DNA of 64,000 bases from JBGPQJ01 sp963829485. Lineage in GTDB: Bacteria > Chloroflexota > Anaerolineae > Anaerolineales > Villigracilaceae. The translations under genes and the position numbers were made by a program. Numbering within the stretch: position 1 is the stretch's first letter; each line of letters starts with the position of its first letter. A model generated the notes under the pieces. It saw nothing but the letters and a program-made list of their open reading frames with translations, searched no databases and had not been told where the DNA came from. Positions 10,054 through 20,020 of this stretch are shown here, piece after piece. Where the stretch lies: the NCBI GenBank assembly GCA_963829485.1, contig CAWHIK010000008.1, positions 1 to 64,000 of the forward strand. Direction: 5' to 3'.

Positions 10054-12458
10054 TTATGCGGGTTCTAAGACCAGTGTAGCATCCGCTTCCTTGAGCACCG
10101 CCTCCCGGTCAAAGAGCATGGGATGGTACTCCCCTTTCAACCAACCCTGGATGTTATCCTCATAGTGGGGGCTCATCGGGTGGCCGCTCTGGCCCGGGAC
10201 GAGCATGCCCAGAGACCGGTTCCAATCTTGAAGGTCGGCGATGAAGCGGAAGGGCGGACCCACGATCACATCATGACTCAGATCATGCCGAGTTGCGCCT
10301 GAAGCCCAAATGGTGTCGAAATCGCCGCCAAGCGGAAAGGGTCCCCGATTGAAGAACTTGTCCAGCGGTTTGACACTGCCCAGATTATGGCCAAAAGTGA
10401 TCTTGTGCAGTTTGCCCCAATGCCAATCGTGGAAATCCGGTCCACATTCTATTTTAAGGAACTCGACACTCTCCTTCAGCGCGGCAAGCATCAGATCATT
10501 CCGGCTCCGGCCGTCGCCCAGATCAAACCAGAGGGAATTCGGATTATCCAGAATGGATTGCAACCACTCCCTCGAACGTTCCCCGTGGAGGCTGGTTTCC
10601 TGAAGAACAGGCACCGCACCCTTCCCGGTGTAGCGCAACTCCAAATCGCCCAGTTTTCCCGACAGGAGAATCGACATCAGCTTGAGTGTGAACACCTCGT
10701 AAACTGCCGCCTGCGGACCTTCAGGGGTTAACGACCCGTCCCACTCACGCATCAACTTTATAACCGGGATGAGGGCAGGGTCACCCGACTGCAGTGTCGC
10801 AAAAACCTGGGCAATTCTCTGCGCAGATTTCGAGACCTGGTCCATCTGCATCGAACGGATGTAGTCCGTACCGATAGTCGATTGTTTTTCAATCAATTCG
10901 ACGATGCGCTCCGCACGGTTGCCGCAGCAGCAGTCATAACCGATCCAATGAGGATAATCATCCCCGACGACGCGGTTATTAGCCGTTGCGATAAATCCTT
11001 GCGGAGGGTTATACAGGTGCGGAAGTTCTTCAAAGGGGACATACCCTTCCCATTCATATTCTCCCGTCCAGCCGGGAACAGGAAGGCGGCCGTCGCCTTT
11101 GGCACGAATTGGCAGTTTTCCGGGCAGGGAATACCCGATGTTCCCCAGGGTATCTGCATAGACAGTATTTTGCGAGGGAACCGACCAATCACGCAAAGCT
11201 TCCCGGAACGACGAGCAGTCCTTCGCCAGATTCATCTTGATCATACTACCCATCATCTGATCTGTCTCAAGGGCAGTCCAGCGGAGGGCAAGAGGTTGCT
11301 CTCCGATATAATCCGGCGCCAGTCCGTTGATCACCGGTCCATGTCGGGTGATGACCACTTCCTGGGTCACTGCATCGCCGCCCTTGACATGGATCCTTTC
11401 CTGAAGGACCTCCGCGGATACCCATATCCCCATAAATTCATATTGGACCTCTCCCTGCTCCGTTCGCCGAATATGTTCAATGTAGAGGTCCTGAACATCA
11501 GTAAATCCATCGGTAAATCCCCAGGCCACATGCGGGTTGTGACCGGCGATCACCAGCGGAATACCCGGAAGCGAAACACCCGTAACATTCAAATCACCTC
11601 CCACCAAATGATTCACATACCAGATGGCGGGCATGGTTATCCCGAGGTGCATGTCGTTTGCCAGCATAGGATGGCCACTCTCCGTTCGACTCCCGGAGAG
11701 CACCCAGTTGTTGCTCCCCACCCCTTGTTGGGATGCAGGACCCGTGAATCGACGCGCTTCAGCAGCCCGCCGCAAAGCCTCGCCTCCGATACAGGAATAA
11801 TCCACACCTGGAGGCACAACCCGCGGCCAGAAGTCGAACCACGGCGGCTCCAGTTCCGCCGCTATTTCAGGACCCAGCTTGGCGATCAGCTTTGCCCGCA
11901 GAATTTCTGATTCCCAGTTGACGCACAACGTCCACGCCATCATCTTCGACCAGGCTATTGCGTCCGCTGGGGACCAGGGTTCGGGTGTATATCCCAGCAG
12001 CATGAACTCCACCGGCAATGGACCTTTGGTAATGGCTGCATTAACTCCTGCTGAATACGCGCTAAAAAGAATTTGGGTCTCTATCTTCCAGCAGGCTTGC
12101 CTGTTTTTCTGCAATGCGCCGCATCCCCAGGATCCGCATCCATCGGTCCAGCGGGAGAGCCACATCACCCAGGATCTCCGCAGCCGGCCCGCCACCAGCC
12201 GGCGGTTGAAATCCATTTGCCAGAGTCGTTCCTGCGCGTGGACCAAATCCCTGCGCAAAGAGGGCGTCCTCCAACGATCTGGGCATAGATATGAGGCACA
12301 TCCCATTTGTCGCGGATGATCTCAACAGGTGCCTCAACTCCCTTAAGCTGCAACGCGTCCCGTCCTCAATGGTTGAGGGGTGTCGTAAGCAGCTTGCTTT
12401 TTGCCAGAACAGTTAGTGCTGAAACAGCCTGCATCAAAGAATTTGTTGAGCGTCCCAT
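10054..12458 (-). CDS. Penicillin acylase family protein, right-arm copy, N-terminal frame breaks
   Basis: An Ntn-hydrolase of about 800 codons, made as a precursor that cuts itself before the nucleophile Ser; here the Ser is in GVGSNNWVLSGSRT, at 11713-11715. The A-chain part reads EIIRDKWDVPHIYAQ, SLEDALFAQG, FVHAQERLWQMDFNRRL, EILGDVALPLDRWMRILG, but in changing frames, with single-base shifts near 12285, 12250, 12182 and 12070 and an in-frame TGA near 12370. From 12060 on the frame is open to the end. The start ATG at 12458 follows GGAGGG. A weak hydrophobic segment near the start (ALTVLA) may be a signal sequence. The substrate is unknown. Confidence 0.8.
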
Positions 12459-12603
12459 ATCACCCTCCGATTGCACTAAATATTAGAAAATTCCTCATTT
12501 CCATTATAGGTAATGTGAAGGAAAAATCAAATTGCCCAAAATAAGAACCATACCCTTCGATTTGGAATGCTCAAAGGGATGGTTAGGAATTTTGCGATGT
12601 AGA

Positions 12604-14431
12604 TTACGCCAATCCGAGTTCAGCCAGCTTGGATTTCGTCGGGTAACCTTTTTCGTCCCAGCCGCGTGCTTTGTAATATTCGGGCAGCATCTTGTCCAGG
12701 TCGACCACGCGGCCTTTGGCGGGACCTTCCGGCAGGGGTTCGTTGAGCAATCGGGGAGAGAGGGTGTCGAATTCCGGTCCGGACCCTGCCTTGATCAGGA
12801 ACAGGCGCTCCAGGTTGTAGACCCGTTCAGCAGCCTGCAAGGCTTCCTCAGGAGCTGTATCCCGCGCCAGTGGTCAGGTTGAGCAGCGCCGCGAGGCGAT
12901 CCGGCCAAATCATCATCTCGCGGGTGAAAACATAACGTACGGCAAAGAATACACACACGCCGCCCGAATCAATGAGCACGAATGCATCCTGGAAGCGCTT
13001 CACGAGTTCCGCCTTGCCATCAGTGCTCAACGGATCCGCCTTCACCGGCACACCGAAGACTTCTTCGTAAGCCACATCGCCCTCCATGTGCGAGGCGCCC
13101 TTATTGGAGGTAGCATAGAGCAGCCCCATACCCTGCGAGCCGCGCGGATCATAACCGGGCAATTCCTGCTTGCGTGCGGTCACCGACATCTCTGGGTGAT
13201 CGTACTTATCGGCCAGACGGAAGCTGCCGTCAGCGAGTTCATTCCCAAACCCTTCGCGATGGGCGATCTTCTTGACCATTTCAATTACCGCATCGCCATC
13301 ACCAAACCGAAGCGGGATTCCCGTCTGTGTCTCGGTAATAACACCTTTCTCGAACATCTCCATCGCGGCAGAGATGGTCAACCCGGCGGAGATGGTGTCG
13401 AGCCCGAGTTCGTTACACAGGTAGTTGGCCTTGGTCAGTGCAGCGAGATTGTCCACGCCGCAGGATGAACCCAGCGAGGCGATGGTTTCGTACTCAGGTC
13501 CTTCTCCCTTACCCGCATATTTTTCGTCGTCCACGGCGGTCAGGCGCCCACAAGAGATGGGACATCGGTAACATGGCTTGTGCGTGATCAAGTATTTTTC
13601 CTTCAGCGCCACACCGTCAATTTTATCCACGCCTTCAAAGACGCCGGTCTGGAAGTTGCGCGTGGGCAGGATGCCGAGTGTATTGGTCACCTGCGGGACG
13701 TAAGCCGTGCCGTAAATGCGCAGGTTGGACCCCTTCTTGATATCCACGCCGACTTCTTTGGAAAGTTCCACGCTCAAGGCGCGCATGCCGGCATCGTCAA
13801 AGAAGGCTGGATTCTTGCGTCCCATCGCCACCACGGCTTTGAGGTTTTTGCTTCCCATCACCGCGCCAACGCCGGAGCGGGCTGCCGCGCGATGCTTGTC
13901 GTTCATGATGGCTGCCATCAGCACGAGATTCTCCCCTGCCGGACCGATGCAGGCGACCTTGGCCTCGGGATTCGTCTCCGCAAGCAGGAGGTCCGTCGTC
14001 TGGTGGACATCCTTTCCCCACAGATGAGCCGCTGACCGAATCTCAACCTGATCCTCGTTCACCCACACATACACCGGCTGGTCCGCCTTGCCTTCGAAAA
14101 TGTACAGGTCGAAACCTGAGCGTTTCATCCAGGTGGGAAAATCTCCTCCGGAGTTGGAGTGAGCCAGCGCGCCTGTCAACGGGGATTTGGTCACCACCAT
14201 GTAGCGGTTGCCGGTCGGCGCCGTGGTGGCGGTCAACGGACCGGTGGCGAAGATAAGCTTGTTTGCTTCTGAGAGCGCATCAACTGACGGATCCATCTCC
14301 TTGTATAGATAATGGATCGCGACGCCGCGCCCGCCGATGTAATCGCGCAAGATTTTCGGATCTATCACTTCGATGGTCGCCTTGCGTTGGGATAAATTTA
14401 TTCGTAAAAGTCTGCCGTGCCATCCATACAT
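12604..14431 (-). CDS. aor: Tungsten-type aldehyde:ferredoxin oxidoreductase, one frameshift near the C-terminus
   Basis: It starts MYGWHGRLLRINL after AAGGAG. The order of parts follows the AOR family: N-terminal tungstopterin and Fe-S domain with GPLTATTAPTGNRYM and GGDFPTWMKRSG, then the cluster cysteines CYRCPISC (about residues 275-282) and a last cysteine in GGVCVFF near the C-terminal end. About 608 codons in all, as usual. The frame shifts by one base at about 12850, after TTGAGYS; the last 78 residues (QAAERVYNLERLF onward) follow in another frame. The family oxidises aldehydes to acids with ferredoxin as acceptor, in the cytoplasm. A MoaD-like gene lies 20 bases upstream, consistent with pterin cofactor supply. 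Confidence 0.9.
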
Positions 14432-14451
14432 TTTTGTTCTCCTTGAGACAA

Positions 14452-14691
14452 TTATCCGCCAGCAATAGCCGAAAATGCGGCAATCGTATCACCTTCCCTG
14501 AGCGGTGTATCGAGCGGAACAGTAAGTCCGTTAAGTAGAATCACACTCGTATCGTCGAGCGGAACATTGTACCGCGCCATGACCTGCTCCACAGTGGTTC
14601 CATTGAAAACATCAATTGCTATGAGATTGCCCTGTGTGCCCGGCGGTAAAAGCTGTTGATACGTTGCGATTAGTTTAATTTGGACTAACAT
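14452..14691 (-). CDS. MoaD/ThiS-family sulfur carrier protein
   Basis: A 79-residue protein with a beta-grasp pattern and the family's C-terminal Gly-Gly (FSAIAGG), which is thiocarboxylated to deliver sulfur for molybdopterin synthesis. It sits directly before the aldehyde oxidoreductase gene on the same strand, and such pairs are common; it probably serves the tungsten or molybdenum pterin cofactor. No strong ribosome site is visible before the ATG at 14691. ThiS is an alternative reading from length alone, but the neighbour favours MoaD. Confidence 0.85.
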   Translation of the reverse strand: MLVQIKLIATYQQLLPPGTQGNLIAIDVFNGTTVEQVMARYNVPLDDTSVILLNGLTVPLDTPLREGDTIAAFSAIAGG

Positions 14692-14720
14692 GGACCGATT
14701 TTATCACGCCAGATGATTCT

Positions 14721-16871
14721 CTATTCAAATTTCACCTGGATATCCTGACCGGACGTGAGCGTTACCGGCTCCAAGTTGAGCGTCCGTGTAGCAGCATCAT
14801 AATGACCAGTTATTGATGCCTTTACCTTATCGTCCACACCGCGCAGGTGGATGCGGTATAACCGGCTGACCGGATTAACGCCCAAGTCACCTTTGGCAGG
14901 GTGGATCGTAAAAATGCCATCGTCAAGCGAAAATCGGGTAATGGAGAACTTCCCGCGCTGGTAATCGGTTGTTTCGCCATCGTCTTCATAAAGATCGAAT
15001 TTATTGTCCGTACCAGGGAATAAGTATATATCGAGTTCCTCCGGATTGCCAATTCCTCCCCACCCGACTTTGGGTGCCAGAGGGACGATCGCTCCTGCCC
15101 TGGCAAAAACAGGGATATCTTCCAGAGTTGCGTGCATCTCCCGCCATCCGTTGCCTGAAACCGGTTCGCCGGTGAAGAAGTCGAACCACGTCCCGGGCGG
15201 GAACCAAGCGTTTCGTTTCGCCAGACCGGTCTTCGGGTCGGATGGTTTCAGGATGGGCGCGACGAGCAGCTCCGAGCCGAAGAAATACTGGTCCTTCGCC
15301 TCGAAGGAGGAGGCGTCATCCATGTTCCCATAATACATCGGCGTGACAAGTGAGATGCCGGTCTTATGAGCGCGCCACGCCATCGAATAAATATACGGGA
15401 TGAGGGCATGACGCAACTGCATGGCGTCCTTCGCCGCTTGATAGATTTGCTCCGGTTTCGACCACGGTCTCCGATCGAACGCTGCCTTTTTAGTGGAATG
15501 CAGGCGGAAGATGGGGCTGAACACACCAAACTGTACCCAGCGCAGGTAAAGCTCGGGTGTGCCGTCTTTGAACATGTGCCCGCCGATGTCGTGACTCCAC
15601 CAGCCGTAGCCGACGTTGGCTGCGGAGGCTGTGAAATGGGGTTGGTGTTCGAGCGTGCGCCAGCGGACGAAAGTGTCGCCGGAGAATCCGATCGGATAGC
15701 GGTGGTTTCCGAGTCCACCCCAGCGGGAGAAGATGAAGGGACGCTTGAGCCCGTCACGACCGAGATCGTTGTAATGCAAATGGTTGATCCACCATAACGG
15801 GTCGAGCCCTGGGATGCGGCTTTTTCGCCCCTGCTGCCAGTCCATCCACCAGAAATCGACCCCCCTCTCTTCGTATGGATGATGGAGAATATCGAAATAT
15901 CCCTCCACGAAATGAGGGTCGGTCATATCGAAGGCGATGGGTTCTTTTGTGGACGGATCAACGCCCATCCACTTTGACATGGCGTCGTATGGTTCTTCGT
16001 GTGGGTGGATGCCCCTCGCCGGGTGCAGGTTGAGCGCCGTCCGCAGCCCCTGCTCGTGCAGCCAGCGGATGAAACCCGGAGGATCGGGGAAGAGGTCTCG
16101 GTTCCAAGTGTAGCCGGTCCAGCCATCGGATGTATTGCCGGTTTTGGTGATGTGCCAGTCCATGTCCACGATGCAGACTGAGAGGGGTATCTCACGCGAG
16201 CGGAACTCTTCCATCAAGGATTGCAGCTCATCCTGTGAATACTCCCAGTAGCGGCTCCACCAGTTGCCGAGGATGTATCTCGGAATCATCGGGATGGGTC
16301 CCGCAATTCGTGTGAAATCCTGAAGGCAGGCTGCTGCGTCCGTGCCATAACCGAAAAAGTACAAATCCTTTTGCTTGTTCGTGCGAGGTTCCAACCAACC
16401 GGAATCGTTGAACACTAACGACCGGGAGTCGTCCACCACCGCCCATCCCGCTCGGGAAAGCAGACCATCCTCGAGACGCGTGTTACCAAAATCGCCGTCG
16501 AGGGTGCGTGCAGTCCCTTTGAGGTTGCCGGCGCGGCGGGACGAGTCACCGTAGTGCCATGTAACTCCACTACCTTTGAGGGTTATCGACAGCGTCCAGC
16601 GAGTGAATCCGAAGCGGGTGGGACGGTACCGGAGGAGCAGGTCATCCGTTTCGACCTCAACCGACCTTTCCGAGACGGATTTTTTGAACGAAGGAACGTG
16701 CTGTCTGCGGAACCAGAATGGCTGCGATGCGCGGTCTTCGAATCTCCCATCCTTGCTGTATTCGAGTCGGATGAGGCGGCTGGTCAGCACCGTAAAGCGG
16801 ACATTTCCTTTCACGACAATCGCTTCCGGTGATGCGACGGGGTCATATGGTGGGACTGGCGGAAGTGGCAT
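14721..16871 (-). CDS. Glycoside hydrolase family 31 (alpha-glucosidase or alpha-xylosidase type)
   Basis: About 716 residues. The retaining-glycosidase core is visible: the nucleophile Asp in FWWMDWQQG and the acid/base Asp in PIGFSGDT, both in a (beta/alpha)8 barrel flanked by an N-terminal beta-sandwich and C-terminal beta domains. I chose the ATG at 16871 (MPLPPVPPYDP) because AAAGGA lies just upstream; an upstream TTG would add 20 residues. No signal peptide is seen, so it is likely cytoplasmic and acts on imported oligosaccharides. It precedes moaD by 29 bases, but a shared function is not implied. The glycosidic linkage cannot be told. Confidence 0.9.
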   Translation of the reverse strand: MPLPPVPPYDPVASPEAIVVKGNVRFTVLTSRLIRLEYSKDGRFEDRASQPFWFRRQHVPSFKKSVSERSVEVETDDLLLRYRPTRFGFTRWTLSITLKGSGVTWHYGDSSRRAGNLKGTARTLDGDFGNTRLEDGLLSRAGWAVVDDSRSLVFNDSGWLEPRTNKQKDLYFFGYGTDAAACLQDFTRIAGPIPMIPRYILGNWWSRYWEYSQDELQSLMEEFRSREIPLSVCIVDMDWHITKTGNTSDGWTGYTWNRDLFPDPPGFIRWLHEQGLRTALNLHPARGIHPHEEPYDAMSKWMGVDPSTKEPIAFDMTDPHFVEGYFDILHHPYEERGVDFWWMDWQQGRKSRIPGLDPLWWINHLHYNDLGRDGLKRPFIFSRWGGLGNHRYPIGFSGDTFVRWRTLEHQPHFTASAANVGYGWWSHDIGGHMFKDGTPELYLRWVQFGVFSPIFRLHSTKKAAFDRRPWSKPEQIYQAAKDAMQLRHALIPYIYSMAWRAHKTGISLVTPMYYGNMDDASSFEAKDQYFFGSELLVAPILKPSDPKTGLAKRNAWFPPGTWFDFFTGEPVSGNGWREMHATLEDIPVFARAGAIVPLAPKVGWGGIGNPEELDIYLFPGTDNKFDLYEDDGETTDYQRGKFSITRFSLDDGIFTIHPAKGDLGVNPVSRLYRIHLRGVDDKVKASITGHYDAATRTLNLEPVTLTSGQDIQVKFE

Positions 16872-16959
16872 GGGATCCTTTCGGAACGCATCTATGAGAA
16901 TTGGATTAATTTTATCCCTGTTCGGGAACAAACGCAGTGAACCAGGCGTCCATTTCGCG

Positions 16960-16990
16960 TTGCAGGAACATCAAAATCAAAGGTTATAAT
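16960..16990 (+). promoter_or_regulatory. Predicted sigma70-type promoter of the META lipoprotein gene
   Basis: TTGCAG at 16960-16965 and a perfect TATAAT at 16985-16990, spacer 19. The gene follows after a strong AAGGAG site. The spacer is longer than ideal. Confidence 0.45.
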
Positions 16991-17012
16991 CATTACAACA
17001 AGGAGATAATCT

Positions 17013-17777
17013 ATGAAAACAATCTGGGTATTTTTAGCAATATCAGCCACAGCGCTTATTCTCAGCGCTTGCGCGTCTCCCGCGGGAAGCACAACGGCTC
17101 TCCCCGGTACCAAATGGGAACTTGTTACATTAAGTGGTGCAGCTCCCGTTCAGGGTACTTCATTGACGCTGTTCTTCGGCAACGATGGGCAAGCCGGCGG
17201 TGATGCAGGCTGCAACACCTATGGTGGATCCTACACCGTGAAAGGCAGCAGCCTGACCTTTGGGCCGATGATGTCCACCATGATGGCTTGCGAGCCTGCG
17301 ATCATGGACCAGGAACAGGCTTATTTAAAGGCACTCGGCGAGACCAAATCCTACGAAGCAACAGCCGGCAAGCTTACATTGAAGGACGGATCCGGCAAGG
17401 AGCTGGCTGCCTTTGCACCGTTCAAGCCCTCCGCGCTGGCGGGTGAATGGGATGCGATGGCCATAAACAATGGCAAGGAAGCGGTGGTAAGCGTTGTTAA
17501 TGGAACTACCGTTACAGCCATCTTCAGCGCGGACGGGAAATTGTCCGGGAATGCCGGCTGCAACACCTTTAACGGCACCTATACCACCGACGGCGACAAG
17601 ATCACCATCGGACCTCTCGCCACCACCCGTATGGCGTGCGAACAGGCTGTTATGGATCAGGAGACCGCTTACTTGAACGCACTGGCAAATGCAGCAACAT
17701 ATTCGTTAGGCAAGGGTACGCTCGAGCTGCGTGACGCCAGCGGTGCGCTGCAAGTTGATTACGTCGAAGCGCAGTAA
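17013..17777 (+). CDS. Lipoprotein with two META (HslJ-like) domains
   Basis: 254 residues. The start has a signal peptide with lipobox LSAC (Cys at about residue 19), so it should be anchored to the outside of the cytoplasmic membrane. Two META domains follow, at about residues 30-135 and 140-250; each has GC-NT-(Y/F)-G, then a TMACE or RMACE stretch and MDQE-AYL. The family includes HslJ (novobiocin resistance, stress) and proteins of unclear role. Ribosome site AAGGAG is 7 bases before the ATG. The doubled domain points to an internal duplication. Flanked by a strong terminator. Confidence 0.88.
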   Translation: MKTIWVFLAISATALILSACASPAGSTTALPGTKWELVTLSGAAPVQGTSLTLFFGNDGQAGGDAGCNTYGGSYTVKGSSLTFGPMMSTMMACEPAIMDQEQAYLKALGETKSYEATAGKLTLKDGSGKELAAFAPFKPSALAGEWDAMAINNGKEAVVSVVNGTTVTAIFSADGKLSGNAGCNTFNGTYTTDGDKITIGPLATTRMACEQAVMDQETAYLNALANAATYSLGKGTLELRDASGALQVDYVEAQ

Positions 17778-17798
17778 TCTGAACAATCGATTAACCAC

Positions 17799-17832
17799 AA
17801 GCACCGGACAGGAGTAACCCTGTCCGGTGCTT
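17799..17832. terminator. Intrinsic terminator between convergent genes
   Basis: A perfect 14-base stem (AAGCACCGGACAGG with its complement) and loop AGTAA. It stands between the META lipoprotein and the DsrE-type gene, which converge, so it likely works both ways. The T-tract is short. Confidence 0.75.
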
Positions 17833-17852
17833 CCATATACCATCTCAAGTTC

Positions 17853-18356
17853 CTAGATAAAAATAATCTGAGCGCCTTCAGACATGTCGATAAAGTCGCT
17901 GGCGGTGACCACGGCATCCACCTGAGGCAGGAAATCTTCCTTCTTCAAGCCGAACATATCCACGGTCATCTTGCAGCCGTACAATTTCGCACCGCCGTCA
18001 TGGAGCATTTCAATGTATTCCTTAACCGGCGGGACCTGCAGACCCTTCATTTTCTTCTTCATGAACCAGCTGGCGAACCAGGTCATGCCGGGGATGATGC
18101 CCAGTATACTGGGGATACCGAGGTTGCCGGTGGGCAGGCCCATTAACTTAACCTTGAAGCTGGTGTTGGCCAAGGGCGCGATCTCCAAATGGTTCACGCG
18201 CGATTTTGTGATCATATCCAAACCCCAGAATGTGAAGAAAATGGTCACGTCAACGCCGTTTCCGAGAGCGGCCCAACCCATGATGAGGGCGGGGTAGACC
18301 ATGTCCAGGTCGCCTTTCGAGCAGATAAAAGCCATCTTGCGATTTTGTTCAGCCAT
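17853..18356 (-). CDS. DsrE/DsrF/DrsH-like (DsrE2-type) sulfur relay protein
   Basis: 167 residues. It has an N-terminal beta strand with Cys12 (AFICSKGDLD), a hydrophobic middle (about residues 65-95, GIPSILGIIPGMTWF) and the conserved Cys motif LYGCKMTVDMFGL. This pattern fits the DsrE2/peroxiredoxin-like group (COG2210), which binds persulfide sulfur and often has membrane-associated parts. It is the last gene of an operon ArsR, SQR, TusE, DsrE, so a role in handling sulfane sulfur from sulfide oxidation is likely. It ends close to the terminator at 17799. Confidence 0.85.
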   Translation of the reverse strand: MAEQNRKMAFICSKGDLDMVYPALIMGWAALGNGVDVTIFFTFWGLDMITKSRVNHLEIAPLANTSFKVKLMGLPTGNLGIPSILGIIPGMTWFASWFMKKKMKGLQVPPVKEYIEMLHDGGAKLYGCKMTVDMFGLKKEDFLPQVDAVVTASDFIDMSEGAQIIFI

Positions 18357-18408
18357 GTCAATTCTCCTGATTGTTTTGGTTTTCTCGAATCATTGGCAGA
18401 ATGAAGAT

Positions 18409-18720
18409 TTACACACAGCCTTCGGGCTTGCCGAGGCCTGAGATCTTGGCGACCTTTTTAGCCGGCCCCTTGGGATATAGGGCAAACAAGTCCTTGGTGG
18501 AAACACCCGTGCCGGTGGTGATCTGGCGCAGCGTGGGTGAACTGCCGGTCTGGACACTGGCCTGGCGGCAGTAATCAATTATTTTCCAGTGTTCGTCTGT
18601 CAGGGTTTCAATCCCCTCCTGGCGGGCGATTTCCATGGCAATCTCCCGCGTCCATTGGGATTTGTCAACCATGAAACCTTCGGCATCGAATTTGACCGTG
18701 GATAAAACAGGTGCGACCAT
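18409..18720 (-). CDS. TusE/DsrC-family sulfur carrier, single-cysteine type
   Basis: 103 residues ending in the family tail GLGKPEGCV, with the penultimate Cys102 (CysA) that carries persulfide sulfur. The second tail cysteine of true DsrC (11 residues earlier) is Ala91 here (KKVAKISG). By the published naming, a protein with CysA only is TusE-like; it can carry sulfur but not form the intramolecular trisulfide used with DsrAB. A ribosome site (AAGGAGAAC) precedes the ATG. Its place between SQR and DsrE suggests it accepts sulfur released by sulfide oxidation. Confidence 0.9.
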   Translation of the reverse strand: MVAPVLSTVKFDAEGFMVDKSQWTREIAMEIARQEGIETLTDEHWKIIDYCRQASVQTGSSPTLRQITTGTGVSTKDLFALYPKGPAKKVAKISGLGKPEGCV

Positions 18721-18762
18721 AGTGTTCTCCTTGTCTTGGAAAAAAATGAAGTTAATGACGTT

Positions 18763-20001
18763 TTATGCGGGGACGGGTTTCTTTCCGCTCATGGACATGT
18801 GTGAATGCACGGTGGGAATATCCAATCCCTTAAGCAACAGGTTCCAGTAGATCCACTTGAAAGCCAGCTTACCCCAGTGATTGACGACACTTTCACCCAG
18901 CAGCGTGAATGGTCCAATGCCCGGAAGGGGGAATTTACCTGGCAGCGGCTCGACTTCATAGTTGAAATCGATCAAAACAGCTTTATTGAATCCCGTCTCG
19001 ATGTAGCAATTGGCATGCCCGTCAAAGCTGGCACGCATCTCCTGCCCTTTCATATGACTCAACATATTCTCTACCACGATATCGAGCATGAAGTGTGCCA
19101 CCGACCCCGCCTTGGATGTAGGAACATTCCCGGCATCGCCGATGATGAAGATGTTCTGCCATTTGTCCGATTGAAGCGTGTGTTTGTTCGTGGGGATGAA
19201 ATCCAGCGGGTCGCCCATGCCGGAATTCTTGATGACCTCCGCTCCCTTATTGAGCGGGATGCTGACCAGGACATCGTAGGGAATTTCGGTTTCATCGTAA
19301 GAGCGAATGAGCTGCTTGGAGTTATCCACTTCCATGATGTTGAATTCCGGGAAGACGGTAATATTCTTGCCTTTTAAAATGCCTGCCAGCATGGTGGAAC
19401 AGACAGGTTTAGTAAATGCTCCGGGAAGCGGTGTTGCATAGATCAATTCCACCTTGTTGCGAATCCCGCGCTTCTGAAAATACCAGTCCGCGAGCATCAT
19501 GAATTCCAACGGCGCGACGGGGCATTTGATGGGCATTTCTGTCACATTAAGCACGAACTTCCCACCCTGCCATGTTTCCAAAAACTGATGCAGTCTCTCT
19601 GCGCCAGCCGGAGTATAAAAATCGAAAATGTTCTGGTGCCAGCCTTCCCGCAAACCGGGAGTCTCATCCGGGTAGATATAGCTTCCCGTGGCGACAACCA
19701 GATAATCGTAGTTGATCGTTTTCTTATCCGCGAGCGTAACTTTGTTTTTGTCAGGTTCAATGAGTTCCAGTTCGCCGAATATCACTTCCACCTGTTTGGG
19801 CAGCAGGTTGCGCTTGGGCTTGATGACATCTTCCGGGCGGTAGATACCAAAGGGAATGAACAGAAAGCCAGGCTGGTAATAATGATTTGCGTCCTTATCA
19901 ACAATGATGATGCGCCACTCTTGAGGGTCAAGCCTCGACGCCATTTTATTGGCTACCATCGTGCCACCTGTGCCGGCGCCAAGGATCAGGAAAGTTTTCA
20001 T
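18763..20001 (-). CDS. Sulfide:quinone oxidoreductase-like FAD-dependent NAD(P)H/disulfide oxidoreductase
   Basis: 412 residues. The N-terminal FAD-binding Rossmann motif is LILGAGTGGTMVANK; a second strand (VATGSY) and the C-terminal GDAGNVPTSKAGS region complete the FAD fold. Cysteines in MPIKCPVAP and KPVCSTM are candidates for the redox pair of SQR-type enzymes, which oxidise sulfide to polysulfide at the membrane and reduce quinone. A third is in NCYIETG. The start at 20001 (MKTFLIL) is chosen for GAGGAG upstream; a longer frame exists. The gene lies 19 bases after arsR and before tusE. The quinone-binding tail is hydrophobic (FKWIYWNLLLKG). Confidence 0.85.
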   Translation of the reverse strand: MKTFLILGAGTGGTMVANKMASRLDPQEWRIIIVDKDANHYYQPGFLFIPFGIYRPEDVIKPKRNLLPKQVEVIFGELELIEPDKNKVTLADKKTINYDYLVVATGSYIYPDETPGLREGWHQNIFDFYTPAGAERLHQFLETWQGGKFVLNVTEMPIKCPVAPLEFMMLADWYFQKRGIRNKVELIYATPLPGAFTKPVCSTMLAGILKGKNITVFPEFNIMEVDNSKQLIRSYDETEIPYDVLVSIPLNKGAEVIKNSGMGDPLDFIPTNKHTLQSDKWQNIFIIGDAGNVPTSKAGSVAHFMLDIVVENMLSHMKGQEMRASFDGHANCYIETGFNKAVLIDFNYEVEPLPGKFPLPGIGPFTLLGESVVNHWGKLAFKWIYWNLLLKGLDIPTVHSHMSMSGKKPVPA

Positions 20002-20020
20002 AAAGCTCCTCGTTGATGAT

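Larger units (their letters stand above)
1..11237. repeat. Giant inverted repeat, arms about 5.6 kb, fold at about 5618
   Basis: The plus-strand genes of 1-5618 reappear in reverse on the minus strand of 5619-11237: penicillin acylase, LuxR-type regulator, small membrane protein, 84-residue protein and the start of a YfcC-type gene. The right arm is about 39 bases longer. Stretches at about 1160-2190 and 2640-5618 (left numbering) are nearly identical to the partner. Stretches at 1-1160 and about 2200-2620 differ by many third-position changes, roughly 10 to 15 percent by eye. No transposase or terminal repeat is seen. It may be a real inverted duplication with conversion tracts, or a fold-back or misassembly that joins two paralogous loci. 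Confidence 0.9.

Noticed and set aside
1..11237. Composite transposon or insertion sequence flanked by inverted repeats
   Set aside because: There is no transposase, no short terminal repeats and no target duplication; the arms hold ordinary genes and meet at a fold without a core segment.
10882..11910. A 342-codon open frame on the plus strand opposite penicillin acylase
   Set aside because: It lies antisense to a clear family member, has no ribosome site and its translation shows no family features.
12354..12458. In-frame TGA near 12370 in penicillin acylase as a second selenocysteine site
   Set aside because: The family has no conserved Cys there, the region also has four single-base shifts and no hairpin follows.
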